From: JAAFIP01 sp031367325
GTDB taxonomy: Bacteria > Pseudomonadota > Gammaproteobacteria > Burkholderiales > Burkholderiaceae_C
Reading direction: 5' to 3'
Length of the DNA stretch: 64,000 nt
Assembly (NCBI GenBank): GCA_031367325.1
Contig: JANLPQ010000101.1
Location: 1-64,000, forward strand
This document shows positions 50,917 to 60,031 of the stretch, one piece after another. The notes beneath the pieces were generated by a model that saw nothing but the letters and a program-made list of their open reading frames with translations, was not told the origin of the DNA and did not search any database. Every line of letters starts with the position of its first letter. The first letter of the stretch is position 1. A program made the position numbers and the translations under genes.

Positions 50917-53751
50917 TTAGATCATTAACGAGGCTGTGTCTTGCGAGGTTAATCGGCGCACATGCTCTAACAGTACAGCATCCGTATAAGGTTTGGTTAA
51001 ATACAGATCTACGCCAGCGTCTTCAGCCAGCACGCGATGCTTGTCGCTTGCCCGTGAAGTAATCATGATGACAGGTAGGCCCATGAATGCAGGTACTTCG
51101 CGTATCCGGCGTGTAAGATCTAAGCCGTTAAGGTTAGGCATTTCTAAGTCAGTCAATACGATCGCGGGTGGCTTTTCGCGCATGCTGTCCAAGGCCAGGA
51201 AGCCGTCGTTTGCGCTGGTAACTTCGTAGCCCGCATCCTCCAGCAGCTGCTCCATTGAACGACGCACAGACAAAGCATCGTCTACCACCAACACACGCGT
51301 CCGTTTGACGGCTAATCGGCGGCGCAACGCTAGCGACGCTGTCACACGCACTGTAGAACGCGCAGCGCGCTCCAGCGCGGGAACATCCAGCACGAACATG
51401 GGTTTACCGTCTGCACGCATAGCACCACCTACAACTCCGGCAATACGTCGCGTAAGACGCCCTACGTCTTGCAAGATCAACTCGCGTGCGTCAACGACGG
51501 TGTCGACCACCAAAGCAATCGTTCCTGTCGATGCTTTGCACAGTACACATGGCCTAGGGGTTGCCATCATATCGACATGGTCTTCAAACCCTAACCACAT
51601 GCCCAGGCTGTAAGCAGGGTAGCTGCCATTCGCATAATCAAGATAGGTCTGCGCATCTTTAATTACTAGCCTTACTTCATCCGCTGCTAACGCTTGCACC
51701 ACTTGGTCAGCAGGTAGCGCAACCCATTCATTGGCACAGCTCACAATAAGTGACTGCGTAGCACCTGTCGAGACAGGTACGTGCAACGTAAAACTTGAGC
51801 CTTTATGAGGTTCGCTAGCAATTTCAAGACGCCCTTTCAATGCACTGATGCGGTCATTGACAACATCCATACCGACGCCACGCCCGGAGACTTCAGTGAC
51901 TTCACCTTTGGTACTAAAACCTGGTCGCAAAATCAAGCGGCGCAGTTCGTCTTCAGACAATTGCACCCCGCGTTCAATCAAACCGTATTCGACAGCTTTG
52001 TCATACACCGTAGGCAGATCTAAGCCTCGACCATCGTCCGCACAAATAACCTCTACCTCTTGCCCGCTGCGCCTAAAACTCAACGTTACAGTGCCGGTTT
52101 CTGATTTGCCCAACATACTGCGTTCGTCAGCGTCTTCTATGCCGTGGTCTACCGCATTGCGCAGCAAGTGCAACAAGGGTTCCGTTAAGCGGTTCAACAC
52201 GTCGGCATCTAAGGTGGTGTTTTCACCCACTATCACCAGCTGCGCTAGCTTGCCTGTGCTGGAGGCCGTTTGCGCAACGTTACGCTTCAAGCGGGCCACC
52301 ACCGACTTCACAGGCACCAAACGCGCTTGCAGTAGTTCACGGTGCTGTTCGCGCAAAGAGTAGTCTTCGTCACGCAGCAGTTGCATACCGCGCACCAAAT
52401 GTTTTTTGGCTTCGCGGGCAAACTCTAATTCGTCTTGCACTGCCTCGCTGACAAAGCGTGACAGGCCGTGCAACGCGTCGTAACGGTCCATCTCCAGCGG
52501 ATCAAATCCTTCGCCTGTTTCGCGTTTTTCTTGCAGCTGTACCACCTGTTTATCTACCGTTTGTTCCAGCTCACGCAGGCGGATGTTTAACTGGGCATGG
52601 TGCAGCTCTAGCGCCGCCAACCGTTCGTCAGCATCTTTGACAATCTGACTGAAACGTTGGGTGTTAATAATAGACTGACCTGAACGGCGCAACACCCGGC
52701 TTAAGCGGTCTACGCCCACGCGCAGCGTTTGCACTTCAACAGCGGGTGTGGCTATGCCGTTGCTAGTGCCATCTGAAGCCTGCGCGACTACTGCGCGTGG
52801 GGCAGCAGTAATATCAGCCCCACCCACCGCCAAAGCCTCAGGGTTTTGTATGGTAATGCTGCCATCACGCATCCAGCCCACCCAGTCCAAAAGACGCTGC
52901 AAACACTCTACCGCTTCTGTGGGTGGAGCTTCTTCACCTTGCAAATGGGCCACCATATGCTGCATCACCCCTACGGCATGCTGCATGTCGCGCACTGCTG
53001 CTGGATTGACAACATCGCCCACTTGCACGCGCTCCAGCGCCCATTCCATGACGTCTTCAAGGCGGTGGGCGGTACGCCCGATACCCGGCAAGCCAATAAT
53101 ATTTCCGGAGCCTTTGAACGTGTGCGCGATGCGTTGCGCCTCAATCATGTGCTCTTTTTTAACGGTGCCTGCTGCCAGATTATCCAAGTGCACGAGCAAC
53201 CGTTCTAGCTGCTCGGGTGCATCTGCCAGCATGGCTGACAACAAGCCAAGGTCCACCTCGTCTATTGCCAAGCTGACGTCGTCGGGTGTTGCGGGCTCAA
53301 GCAATGCCGTGGCCGCTGCCAATTCTTCTGCGGCTAATGCAGGGGGTTGCAGCAACATATCGCGCAATAGATCCAGCACAGACTCGTCTGGCGCTACAGG
53401 ACACGCGCGCAAATAATTTAAGATAGTGGCCACGCTTTGTGTGGTGGCCGGGGCTTCTAAATAGGCTTGCGCAGGTTTTAGCCAGCCTTGTAACCACACT
53501 AAAGACGCCGCATCAGGCGACTGAGACTGCAACGCTGCAAATTCAGCAATCTGCTGCAAATATCCGCCCCAGCCATGCAGCTCTACCAGCGCACTGGCTT
53601 GAATAGAGCGATCAATGACGCCCAGCATGGGTTCAAGGTGCTCTGCAGCCGCCGCAGGATGCTGCAGAGCACCTGCCATGGCTTGCTCGGTGGCGGGCAC
53701 ATCCAGCGCAAACTCTTCGCGCAACAAGCCCAGCAGATCGTCCAGTGTCAT
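50917..53751 (-). CDS. chpA: Hybrid CheA-type histidine kinase/response regulator (ChpA/PilL-like)
   Basis: A 944-residue signalling hub of the Pil-Chp chemosensory system that controls type IV pili. An N-terminal helical region (1-110) resembles an inactive Hpt. A true Hpt domain has the phosphorylated His210 (IAHTFKGSG). A long coiled-coil/dimerisation segment, then a CheA ATPase (LLRNAVDHGIED, DDGRGLD, FSTKGEVTEVSGRGVGMDVV), a CheW-like domain, and a C-terminal receiver with Asp868 (VLTDLEMPNLNG) follow. P. aeruginosa ChpA has eight phosphotransfer domains; this one has a single obvious His, as in smaller beta-proteobacterial versions. Last gene of the cluster. Confidence 0.92.
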   Translation of the reverse strand: MTLDDLLGLLREEFALDVPATEQAMAGALQHPAAAAEHLEPMLGVIDRSIQASALVELHGWGGYLQQIAEFAALQSQSPDAASLVWLQGWLKPAQAYLEAPATTQSVATILNYLRACPVAPDESVLDLLRDMLLQPPALAAEELAAATALLEPATPDDVSLAIDEVDLGLLSAMLADAPEQLERLLVHLDNLAAGTVKKEHMIEAQRIAHTFKGSGNIIGLPGIGRTAHRLEDVMEWALERVQVGDVVNPAAVRDMQHAVGVMQHMVAHLQGEEAPPTEAVECLQRLLDWVGWMRDGSITIQNPEALAVGGADITAAPRAVVAQASDGTSNGIATPAVEVQTLRVGVDRLSRVLRRSGQSIINTQRFSQIVKDADERLAALELHHAQLNIRLRELEQTVDKQVVQLQEKRETGEGFDPLEMDRYDALHGLSRFVSEAVQDELEFAREAKKHLVRGMQLLRDEDYSLREQHRELLQARLVPVKSVVARLKRNVAQTASSTGKLAQLVIVGENTTLDADVLNRLTEPLLHLLRNAVDHGIEDADERSMLGKSETGTVTLSFRRSGQEVEVICADDGRGLDLPTVYDKAVEYGLIERGVQLSEDELRRLILRPGFSTKGEVTEVSGRGVGMDVVNDRISALKGRLEIASEPHKGSSFTLHVPVSTGATQSLIVSCANEWVALPADQVVQALAADEVRLVIKDAQTYLDYANGSYPAYSLGMWLGFEDHVDMMATPRPCVLCKASTGTIALVVDTVVDARELILQDVGRLTRRIAGVVGGAMRADGKPMFVLDVPALERAARSTVRVTASLALRRRLAVKRTRVLVVDDALSVRRSMEQLLEDAGYEVTSANDGFLALDSMREKPPAIVLTDLEMPNLNGLDLTRRIREVPAFMGLPVIMITSRASDKHRVLAEDAGVDLYLTKPYTDAVLLEHVRRLTSQDTASLMI

Positions 53752-53791
53752 AGCGGTTTAGCAGTCAGTACGTGCAGCTTGTAATACTGCA

Positions 53792-56299
53792 TTACGTGGT
53801 TTTTTCTGTCAGCTTGAACTGGCCCACAGCTTGGGTTAAACGACGAGAGAAATCAGCCAGCGTCTGCGTGGACGACGTTTGCTCCGCGATAGCGGACGAC
53901 GTTTGCTCAGTACCTTGGTTAATGTCAAGCACCGACTGTTGCAGGCTGTTAGCCAACTGTGCTTGCTGATCAGAGAAGGTGGCAATCTGACGCACCAAGC
54001 TCACCAGCTGCTGGGTTGTTGTTTGCGTTTGGTTCATCTGCACACCCGCGCGCTGCGCCAGTTCAGACTGCTTTACCACTTCACCAATCAGTCGGTTCAC
54101 CGTAAATAGCGTTTCGTTGGTTTCAGCTTGAATGTTGCCCACCAGCTGCGAGATCTGTGCTGTAGCTTGGCGCGAGCTGTCTGACAGGCGTTGCACCTCT
54201 TCAGCCACCACCGCAAAACCGCGGCCCGCCTCACCTGCAGTAGCCGCTTGCATGGACGCGTTCAAAGCAAGCACGTGCGTACGCTCAGAAATGGTGTTGA
54301 TCAGTTGCACCGCGGTTGAAATTTCTTGCGAGCGTTCGCCTAGACGCTTAAATCGTTTTTCCATGTCTGAGATCGAGTCACGCAGCTGGTCCATGCCCTT
54401 TACCGTGCCATCCACCGCTGTCAAGGCAGCTTGGGTTGCAGTAGCGGCTTGCTCAGCGACTTTATTCGACTGGGTCGACAGTGTGGCCATTTGGGCTAGC
54501 TGGTCCGTTGCTTGGTTCAGGTTAACTGACATTGACTGCAGCGCCTCGCGCTCTGATCGAGCAGTCTCCTCCACCATGACAGACTGCACACGCACAGCCT
54601 CAGAGGTTTTACGTACCTGCTCAGCAATATCTTGCACTTCAGCCAACGTACGACCTGTCTCCTCAGTAAACTGGTTCACAGAAGATGACACCGTGCCAAT
54701 GATGTCCTCAGTCACAGGTGCGCGCGCAGTCAAGTCGCGGTTGCCTAACTGAAACACGGTCTGCAAAAGCGCAATCACGGAGTTGTTCAGTGTCTCGTTT
54801 TCTTTGCCGGCTTTTTCTAGCGATGCAATACGATCATCCAGCAGACCGTCAAACGAACGGCCTAGTGCGCCGATTTCATCTTGTTCTTTTAAAAGCGTGC
54901 GGGCAGCCGTGTTGCCCGATGCCACCTCTTGCACGGTGTCGCTCAGTTTTTTAATCGGTGCCAAGAATCGGCGCAGGAACCAGGTAACCAACAGGCCAGC
55001 AACTAGCACCACACCTAGACCAATCAGCAACGCACGAATCAATGACTGTTGGTTAATGGCAGTAATCGCTTGGTCTGCTTCGGTCTCATCGATTTTCGCC
55101 ACGATAGCCCAATTCAAACCCTGTGCACGGAATGGACTCCAGGCGCCATAGCTGGAAATACCGCGGTAGTCCACAAACTTTGCAAAGCCATCCTTACCTG
55201 ACAAGGCCTCCCGAGTGGCCAAAGAATCGATCGTAAGCAAACCGATATTAGTGTTTTTCTTCAGCATTACCGCTTGATTGGCGGCACTGATTTTGTCGCC
55301 CATAGCTTTAACAAAATCTTCTTTGTTTTCTAGCAAATAGCGTGTGTTGGTGCGTGTAATCTTATCTGCTCCAACGATAAACATATCACCTGAGTCACCC
55401 AAACCGATTTTTTTCCACGCTTTGTTAGAGTTCATCACCTCAGATACTTTGTCGATGGGGAACTGGATGGCGAGGACGCCTACTTGCTTGTCGCCATCAA
55501 ACAGTGGAACTGCAGCGAACGACGCTTGATCGTTATACGACGCTAGATAGGGCGCGAAATCAGATAGGTATACGGCGTCGCGATTGGCTGCCTGCTTAAC
55601 CTTGTTATAAGCTTCGGCCAACTTGCTATCAGACGCAATACCCGTCTTGAGCGAGGAGCCAAAGTCAAACTCCTTAAATACGCTGTACACCACATTGTCT
55701 GTCTCGGTGTCGATCAAAAAAATATCGTAGAACTCAAACAACTTTTGCGCACGCTCTAAGCTGGGATGGTACTGGCTGTGGGCTTGCGCATAAGCGTAGC
55801 TGCCTTCGGGCTTGATCAGCTTTTCTTTTTGGCCTAAGGGGTTGGAGTTCTTGGTAATAAACTCTGTTTGCAAAGCTGCCCCGTTAGCGTCTAACGCTGC
55901 AATGCTTTTAGCCAAGTCAGGGGCCGCCTGTACATTGCGCTTGGTAAACTCTGTTGCAAATTCTTTTTGTGCATAAGCGGCAATAGCAGCAACTGCAACT
56001 GCAGGAGCAATAGTGCTGTCTTTAGCTGCTGTAGCAAAAGTGGTTTTAAACTGCCGCATTGCATCTATGGTGTTTTTTTGCGCTGCCAAGGCTTGTAGCT
56101 CTCGGATAGTAGAGCTGAATTCATCGGCAAGCTGTTGGCTTTTGGTATCGCGTAGCGCAATCAACTGGGCGCTCGTGCGCTCTTGCAGAGTCTGATCTGC
56201 CAAGCTGGAGGCCCCTTGCCACATCAATGCCGCCGTAATAGCCACAGGCACTAAGGTTAAGAGGCCCGCGCCCAGCAGCATTTTTTGCCGAATATTCAT
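53792..56299 (-). CDS. pilJ: Methyl-accepting chemotaxis protein of the Pil-Chp cluster (PilJ-like)
   Basis: An 835-residue transmembrane receptor. It has TM1 at about 8-28, a large periplasmic part (30-425) with a Cache-like C-terminal half (AAVPLFDGDKQVGVLAIQFPIDKV...MFIVGADKI), then TM2 (ALLIGLGVVLVAGLLVTWFL) and HAMP. The linker LNNSVIALLQTVFQLGNRDLTARAPVTED is typical of PilJ. The signalling hairpin tip is TISERTHVLALNASMQAATAGEAGRGFAVVAEEVQRL. It is longer than P. aeruginosa PilJ (682) because of the large sensing region, so it may sense different ligands. It lies directly upstream of chpA. Confidence 0.92.
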   Translation of the reverse strand: MNIRQKMLLGAGLLTLVPVAITAALMWQGASSLADQTLQERTSAQLIALRDTKSQQLADEFSSTIRELQALAAQKNTIDAMRQFKTTFATAAKDSTIAPAVAVAAIAAYAQKEFATEFTKRNVQAAPDLAKSIAALDANGAALQTEFITKNSNPLGQKEKLIKPEGSYAYAQAHSQYHPSLERAQKLFEFYDIFLIDTETDNVVYSVFKEFDFGSSLKTGIASDSKLAEAYNKVKQAANRDAVYLSDFAPYLASYNDQASFAAVPLFDGDKQVGVLAIQFPIDKVSEVMNSNKAWKKIGLGDSGDMFIVGADKITRTNTRYLLENKEDFVKAMGDKISAANQAVMLKKNTNIGLLTIDSLATREALSGKDGFAKFVDYRGISSYGAWSPFRAQGLNWAIVAKIDETEADQAITAINQQSLIRALLIGLGVVLVAGLLVTWFLRRFLAPIKKLSDTVQEVASGNTAARTLLKEQDEIGALGRSFDGLLDDRIASLEKAGKENETLNNSVIALLQTVFQLGNRDLTARAPVTEDIIGTVSSSVNQFTEETGRTLAEVQDIAEQVRKTSEAVRVQSVMVEETARSEREALQSMSVNLNQATDQLAQMATLSTQSNKVAEQAATATQAALTAVDGTVKGMDQLRDSISDMEKRFKRLGERSQEISTAVQLINTISERTHVLALNASMQAATAGEAGRGFAVVAEEVQRLSDSSRQATAQISQLVGNIQAETNETLFTVNRLIGEVVKQSELAQRAGVQMNQTQTTTQQLVSLVRQIATFSDQQAQLANSLQQSVLDINQGTEQTSSAIAEQTSSTQTLADFSRRLTQAVGQFKLTEKTT

Positions 56300-56388
56300 A
56301 GTTCACTCCGTTTACGTTAACTGCCGGAGCGTTTTTTGCGCTGCATCGACGAATTCATTGATTTCCAACATGTTGTAATTTGCAGAGA

Positions 56389-56847
56389 CTACAGCAGTGA
56401 CAGCTCATCGGCAAGCACCGCCATCAGTTTGTCTACGTTAATTTCCAGAAAATTGCGCCCTGTCGCGTCTGTCGCCACCGCATCACAAACCTCGCGCAGA
56501 CTAGCCGGCAGAGCGCCAGCATAAGTTAGCTCTTGCGGCTCGTAGTTCAGCTGCTGTGGCAGCCCGTTAAAAATGAAAGCGACAGCATCGTCAGCGCCCG
56601 TGCTTTGTAAGCCGCCGACCAGCAAGCGCTGATGGGGAGATACTTGCAAGCTGGCCGTATTAGGGCTGAAGTAGATGGCCAAATCGATCACCGGCAATAT
56701 GTTGCCTTCTATGTTGGCAGCACCTACAAGCCAAGTTGGCGACTTGGGCACGGCGCTGATCTCAAAGGTCTCGACGATTTGCCGCGCCCAATCAAACGAA
56801 AGCGCTAGGGCCCATGAACCGCAGACAATGCCTTGGGCTAGCTTCAC
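56389..56847 (-). CDS. pilI: CheW-like adaptor (PilI-like)
   Basis: A 152-residue CheW-domain protein linking the PilJ-like receptor to the ChpA kinase. It has VETFEISAVPKSPTWLVGAANIEGNILPVIDLAIYFS, the usual docking strand and loop. It begins without a strong Shine-Dalgarno (start at 56847) and lies 89 bases before the receptor gene. Confidence 0.9.
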   Translation of the reverse strand: MKLAQGIVCGSWALALSFDWARQIVETFEISAVPKSPTWLVGAANIEGNILPVIDLAIYFSPNTASLQVSPHQRLLVGGLQSTGADDAVAFIFNGLPQQLNYEPQELTYAGALPASLREVCDAVATDATGRNFLEINVDKLMAVLADELSLL

Positions 56848-56944
56848 AACGCACTCTTTACCATACTGTTTTTGTAGCCCACACCCGCATTAATTGCTGC
56901 GTGATGGTGTGGCAGTACTGTGCACCAGATTTCCAAGCTCCGCA

Positions 56945-57292
56945 TTAAATAGAGCTCAGGATTTGATCGGACGTGTAGGGCTTGGTGACGTAACCTTTGG
57001 CACCCAGCATTTGCGCAAATACGCGGTCTGCTTTTTGGTCTTTAGACGTTACAAACACCACTGGGATGCCCTTGGTAGTGGGGTCTTGCATCAGTTGGCG
57101 GGTGGCAGAAAAGCCGTCCAGGCCAGGCATATTCACGTCCATCATGATCAGGTCTGGCACCTCTGATTTGGCTTTGGTCACCGCCTCAGCGCCGGAACTG
57201 GCTGATACGACTACCCAACCTGCATCAGAGAAAATGCGCTGCAAATTTTGCGCGTCTACTGGTGCGTCGTCAACTACTAAAACTTTTTTCAT
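56945..57292 (-). CDS. pilH: CheY-like response regulator (PilH-like)
   Basis: A 115-residue single-domain receiver with Asp8/Asp9, phospho-acceptor Asp52 (LIMMDVNMPG), Thr/Ser in FVTSKDQ and Lys in YVTKPYT. ATG 57292 is preceded by GAGGAAAT four to eight bases upstream; the in-frame upstream extension was rejected. In the Pil system PilH opposes PilG and influences twitching/cAMP. Confidence 0.92.
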   Translation of the reverse strand: MKKVLVVDDAPVDAQNLQRIFSDAGWVVVSASSGAEAVTKAKSEVPDLIMMDVNMPGLDGFSATRQLMQDPTTKGIPVVFVTSKDQKADRVFAQMLGAKGYVTKPYTSDQILSSI

Positions 57293-57325
57293 GATAATTT
57301 CCTCATTCTGTTGGTTCGCGGTTTT

Positions 57326-57342
57326 CATTGCCTTGGGCAATG
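57326..57342. other. Short hairpin between pilG- and pilH-like genes
   Basis: CATTGCC (57326-57332) and GGCAATG (57336-57342) pair perfectly around a three-base loop in the 107-base gap. No U-tract; it may tune expression of the downstream genes. Confidence 0.4.
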
Positions 57343-57399
57343 TATGCAGCGGGGATTATTCTTAAGTTTGGGGCGCTTTTGGCCCGCACCAGATCTGGC

Positions 57400-58500
57400 T
57401 TACCGTGATCCAATAGCGCCAAAACCAGACTTCACGCTCGCACCGTAATTAGTCTGCTGGAAGCCGCGCGCGACGGTACGGTCGTGCTTGGCCAGCACGG
57501 CAATCAAGTCGCGCTCGTTGAGGGGTTTGGTCAAATAGGCGTCGCAGCCTGCCAGCGTGCCCCGGATTTTGTCGATGGTGCCGCCACGGCTGGTAAGCAT
57601 CACCACCACAGGTGGCTTGCCTTCGGAGTATTTGCGCTGCTTGATGGCGCGGCAAGTTTGGTAACCATCCAAGCCCTCCATCATCACATCAAGAAAAACA
57701 AATTTATAAGGCCGCACATTCATGCGCCCTAGAGCCTCCTCGCCGGAGTTGACCAAGTCGGTGCGAAAACCAAAACGGGTGAGACGATTACGCATGAACT
57801 TCAACGCAATATCGCTGTCATCTACCACCAAGATATGGTCTACATTTTGGTCATCATCGACAGTCATAGGCCGGGTAGCACCGCCTAGGACGGGGTTTTC
57901 ATCGCGGCTATTGGTAAAGTCGCCCGAGCCTAAGCGCACGTCGTTACGGACTGCGCGTGCCGGTGCAGCTGTTGGTGCTGGCTTGCTGACCGTTGCAGGT
58001 GCCACTGCCGTACGCGGCGCTGGCACTGCTGGGGTGGTAGCTGGCGTGCGATAAGTCGGCACGGGCGGCACTGCTGCACGCGGCAATGCGGGTGTTGGCG
58101 TTGGTGTGGCAGAACTAGACGCTGGTGCAGTCACTGCAGATGCTGATGCCGATGCTAATGGCCGCGGCACTGCGGGTGCAGCAACAGTGGGTGCACCGTT
58201 GAGCATTAGCTCAACCGTGGTCAGCACTTTCATCAAATTCAAGGGCCGCTTTTGCGTAGCCCAACCGGTGCCGCCATCGCTATTGCCGATCAGCATGACA
58301 TGGACGCAGGGCTTTTGTGCAATGACTGATTGCAGAACGTTGGCATCATCCGCGTTAACTACCGCAAGATTGGCTTGTTCAGGCTCTACCACCAGCACAT
58401 ACCCGGGCGGGCGACGGGCGGCCAGCCTGAAAAATGACTCAAATGTGGCTCTTTCGAAGGACGAAAAACCTACTAGCGCAATTTTGTGAGGGGTACTCAT
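57400..58500 (-). CDS. pilG: Response regulator with extra N-terminal domain and Pro/Ala linker (PilG-like)
   Basis: A 366-residue protein. Residues 1-100 (HKIALVGFSSFERATFESFFRLAARRPPGYVLVVEPEQANLAVV) look like a degenerate receiver without the phospho-acceptor context. A very long Ala/Pro/Thr/Ser-rich linker follows (about 105-190), then a normal receiver domain (ILVVDDSDIALKFMRNRL, phospho-acceptor in FVFLDVMMEGLDGYQ, YLTKPLNERDL). First gene of the Pil-Chp operon here. P. aeruginosa PilG is only 135 residues, so the N-terminal domain is a clade-specific addition. ATG 58500 with AAAGG upstream. Confidence 0.88.
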   Translation of the reverse strand: MSTPHKIALVGFSSFERATFESFFRLAARRPPGYVLVVEPEQANLAVVNADDANVLQSVIAQKPCVHVMLIGNSDGGTGWATQKRPLNLMKVLTTVELMLNGAPTVAAPAVPRPLASASASAVTAPASSSATPTPTPALPRAAVPPVPTYRTPATTPAVPAPRTAVAPATVSKPAPTAAPARAVRNDVRLGSGDFTNSRDENPVLGGATRPMTVDDDQNVDHILVVDDSDIALKFMRNRLTRFGFRTDLVNSGEEALGRMNVRPYKFVFLDVMMEGLDGYQTCRAIKQRKYSEGKPPVVVMLTSRGGTIDKIRGTLAGCDAYLTKPLNERDLIAVLAKHDRTVARGFQQTNYGASVKSGFGAIGSR

Positions 58501-58792
58501 CTCTGGCCTTTGCAGTAAACACGTTTCACCGAGCTTAGCGAGCATGTTGCCCAAATACCGCCGTATAAAGCGCAATATTCGCTATGACTCGGCTGATTTT
58601 CGATTGCTAAAGAGTTGTTTATAAGCATATTTATTACCATTTGTATTCTATGCAATCCGCAGGTATGAAGCAAATTCTGACGTGAGCCGAACCTCTGTTT
58701 AAGCCCCAGGGTGTGAAATTGGCCCAATTTGCTTATAAAAAACAACGATTCAAGCAAAACACGCATTTAAAAACTAGACTAGTATCGGAACC

Positions 58793-59278
58793 ATGACACA
58801 TACTGCATACGATTTTGAGGCTTTGGACACTAGGGGCCACAAGGTGGCATTAAAGAAGTTCAAAGGCAAAGCCATGTTGATCGTCAACACCGCCAGCGCT
58901 TGCGGCTTTACCCCGCAGTTTGCGGGCTTAGAGGCGCTGCACCAGCAGTACGGCAAACAAGGCTTGGTAGTGCTGGGCTTTCCGTGCAACCAGTTTGGCA
59001 ACCAAGACCCCAATAGCAATGAAGAAATTACCAGTTTCTGCCAATTGAACTACGGCGTGCAATTTGACATGATGGCCAAAATTGAGGTCAATGGACCACA
59101 GGCGTTACCGCTGTTTAAATGGCTTGCCAGCGAAGCCCCGGGTTTGCTGGGCAGCCAGTCCATTAAATGGAATTTCACTAAATTCTTAGTGGGCAAAGAC
59201 GGCCAAGTACTGCGCCGCTATGCACCGCAAGATACCCCAGCCTCGTTAGCCAAAGACATTGAGGCCGCGCTTATTTAG
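58793..59278 (+). CDS. Glutathione peroxidase
   Basis: A 161-residue thiol peroxidase of the GPx family. It has Cys37 in NTASACGFTPQFAGLEALHQQYG, Gln in GFPCNQFGNQDP and Trp/Asn in IKWNFTKFLV, forming the catalytic tetrad. It reduces peroxides with glutathione or thioredoxin in the cytoplasm. The 3' end overlaps the convergent lipoprotein gene by eight bases. The upstream gap 58501-58792 (292 bases) holds no convincing gene and probably the promoters of this gene and the Pil operon. Confidence 0.94.
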   Translation: MTHTAYDFEALDTRGHKVALKKFKGKAMLIVNTASACGFTPQFAGLEALHQQYGKQGLVVLGFPCNQFGNQDPNSNEEITSFCQLNYGVQFDMMAKIEVNGPQALPLFKWLASEAPGLLGSQSIKWNFTKFLVGKDGQVLRRYAPQDTPASLAKDIEAALI

Positions 59279-59915
59279 GCAATTGCATTTGCTGTGCGAC
59301 CCACCCGTCCATTTGGGCCACGGCGTCGTCTGCCGCGGCGGTTAAGGCACGCACGCCCCCGGCAGCATCTTGCGCGGTAGCGTTAGAACTTGCGCTAAAA
59401 ATCTGTTGTCCCACCCATTGCTCTTTGTGCAATAGCGTAGCGCGCAGGCGCACCACACCTGCGCTGCGACCCGGTGATTCAAAAACCTGGCTAAATTCGT
59501 CCAACTCTACCTGCAGCCGCCAAGGAGCCACGCCATCGGCCACGCCCAGCACCGGGCCGCGCGCCCCCAGAGCGTTGCGCACACGCAGTTGCACCAGTTG
59601 CGCAGGCGGCATGCTCCAGCGCGCTAGGCTGTAGGCGCGCAACTGGTGCACATCCGCATAGGCTAAGCGGTACACCAACGCCGTGCTGTCCAGGGCTGTG
59701 GGGCTGATCACATCGGCCAATACCAAGACGGGCGAGTCCTTGGGCAATTCTGCGGTTGCCAGCGCAGCAGGCAGCCCCAAATCGTAGACCGATTTGCTCA
59801 CCGGTGCCTGTGGGGCGGCGCAAGCTGCCAAGAGGCCAATGGCCGCCAGCATTGACACACGGCGGATCGTTAAATTTATGCATTCAGTGCTTAGTTTTTT
59901 AGTGTGTTTTAGCAT
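59271..59915 (-). CDS. ABC-type transport auxiliary lipoprotein of the Mla-like system
   Basis: A 214-residue outer-membrane-type lipoprotein (lipobox LLAAC; signal region up to about residue 33) of the ABC-transport auxiliary family (PqiC/LptE-like fold). It has the pattern SVYDLGLPAALATAELPKDSPVLVLADVISPTALDSTALVYRLAYADVHQLRAYSLARWSMPPAQLVQLRVRNAL. ATG 59915 was used; a longer frame begins inside a dispersed repeat with a TTG. Last gene of the operon with the MCE protein, ATPase and permease; probably part of the periplasmic bridge or an outer-membrane partner. Confidence 0.85.
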   Translation of the reverse strand: MLKHTKKLSTECINLTIRRVSMLAAIGLLAACAAPQAPVSKSVYDLGLPAALATAELPKDSPVLVLADVISPTALDSTALVYRLAYADVHQLRAYSLARWSMPPAQLVQLRVRNALGARGPVLGVADGVAPWRLQVELDEFSQVFESPGRSAGVVRLRATLLHKEQWVGQQIFSASSNATAQDAAGGVRALTAAADDAVAQMDGWVAQQMQLPK

Positions 59916-59960
59916 TTTTAGCCCGTAGATACTGCTCAAGCAGCTATAAAATTAATAGTG
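59907..59960 (+). repeat. Dispersed palindromic repeat, copy 16
   Basis: CTGCTCAAGCAGCTAT at 59932-59947, with TTTTAGCCCGTAGATA before and AAAATTAATAGTG after, between the MCE and lipoprotein genes of one operon. Its outer end reaches the lipoprotein start codon. Confidence 0.88.
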
Positions 59961-60031
59961 AACTGTCGATGTCAAATTAATCTGTTGTGTTGTACTGGCT
60001 CAGTGCGCACTATGGCAGCTGATCGGTTGGC

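Noticed and set aside
58497..58766. 89-residue minus-strand frame upstream of the PilG-like gene
   Set aside because: No domain or plausible start; it covers the AT-rich intergenic promoter region.
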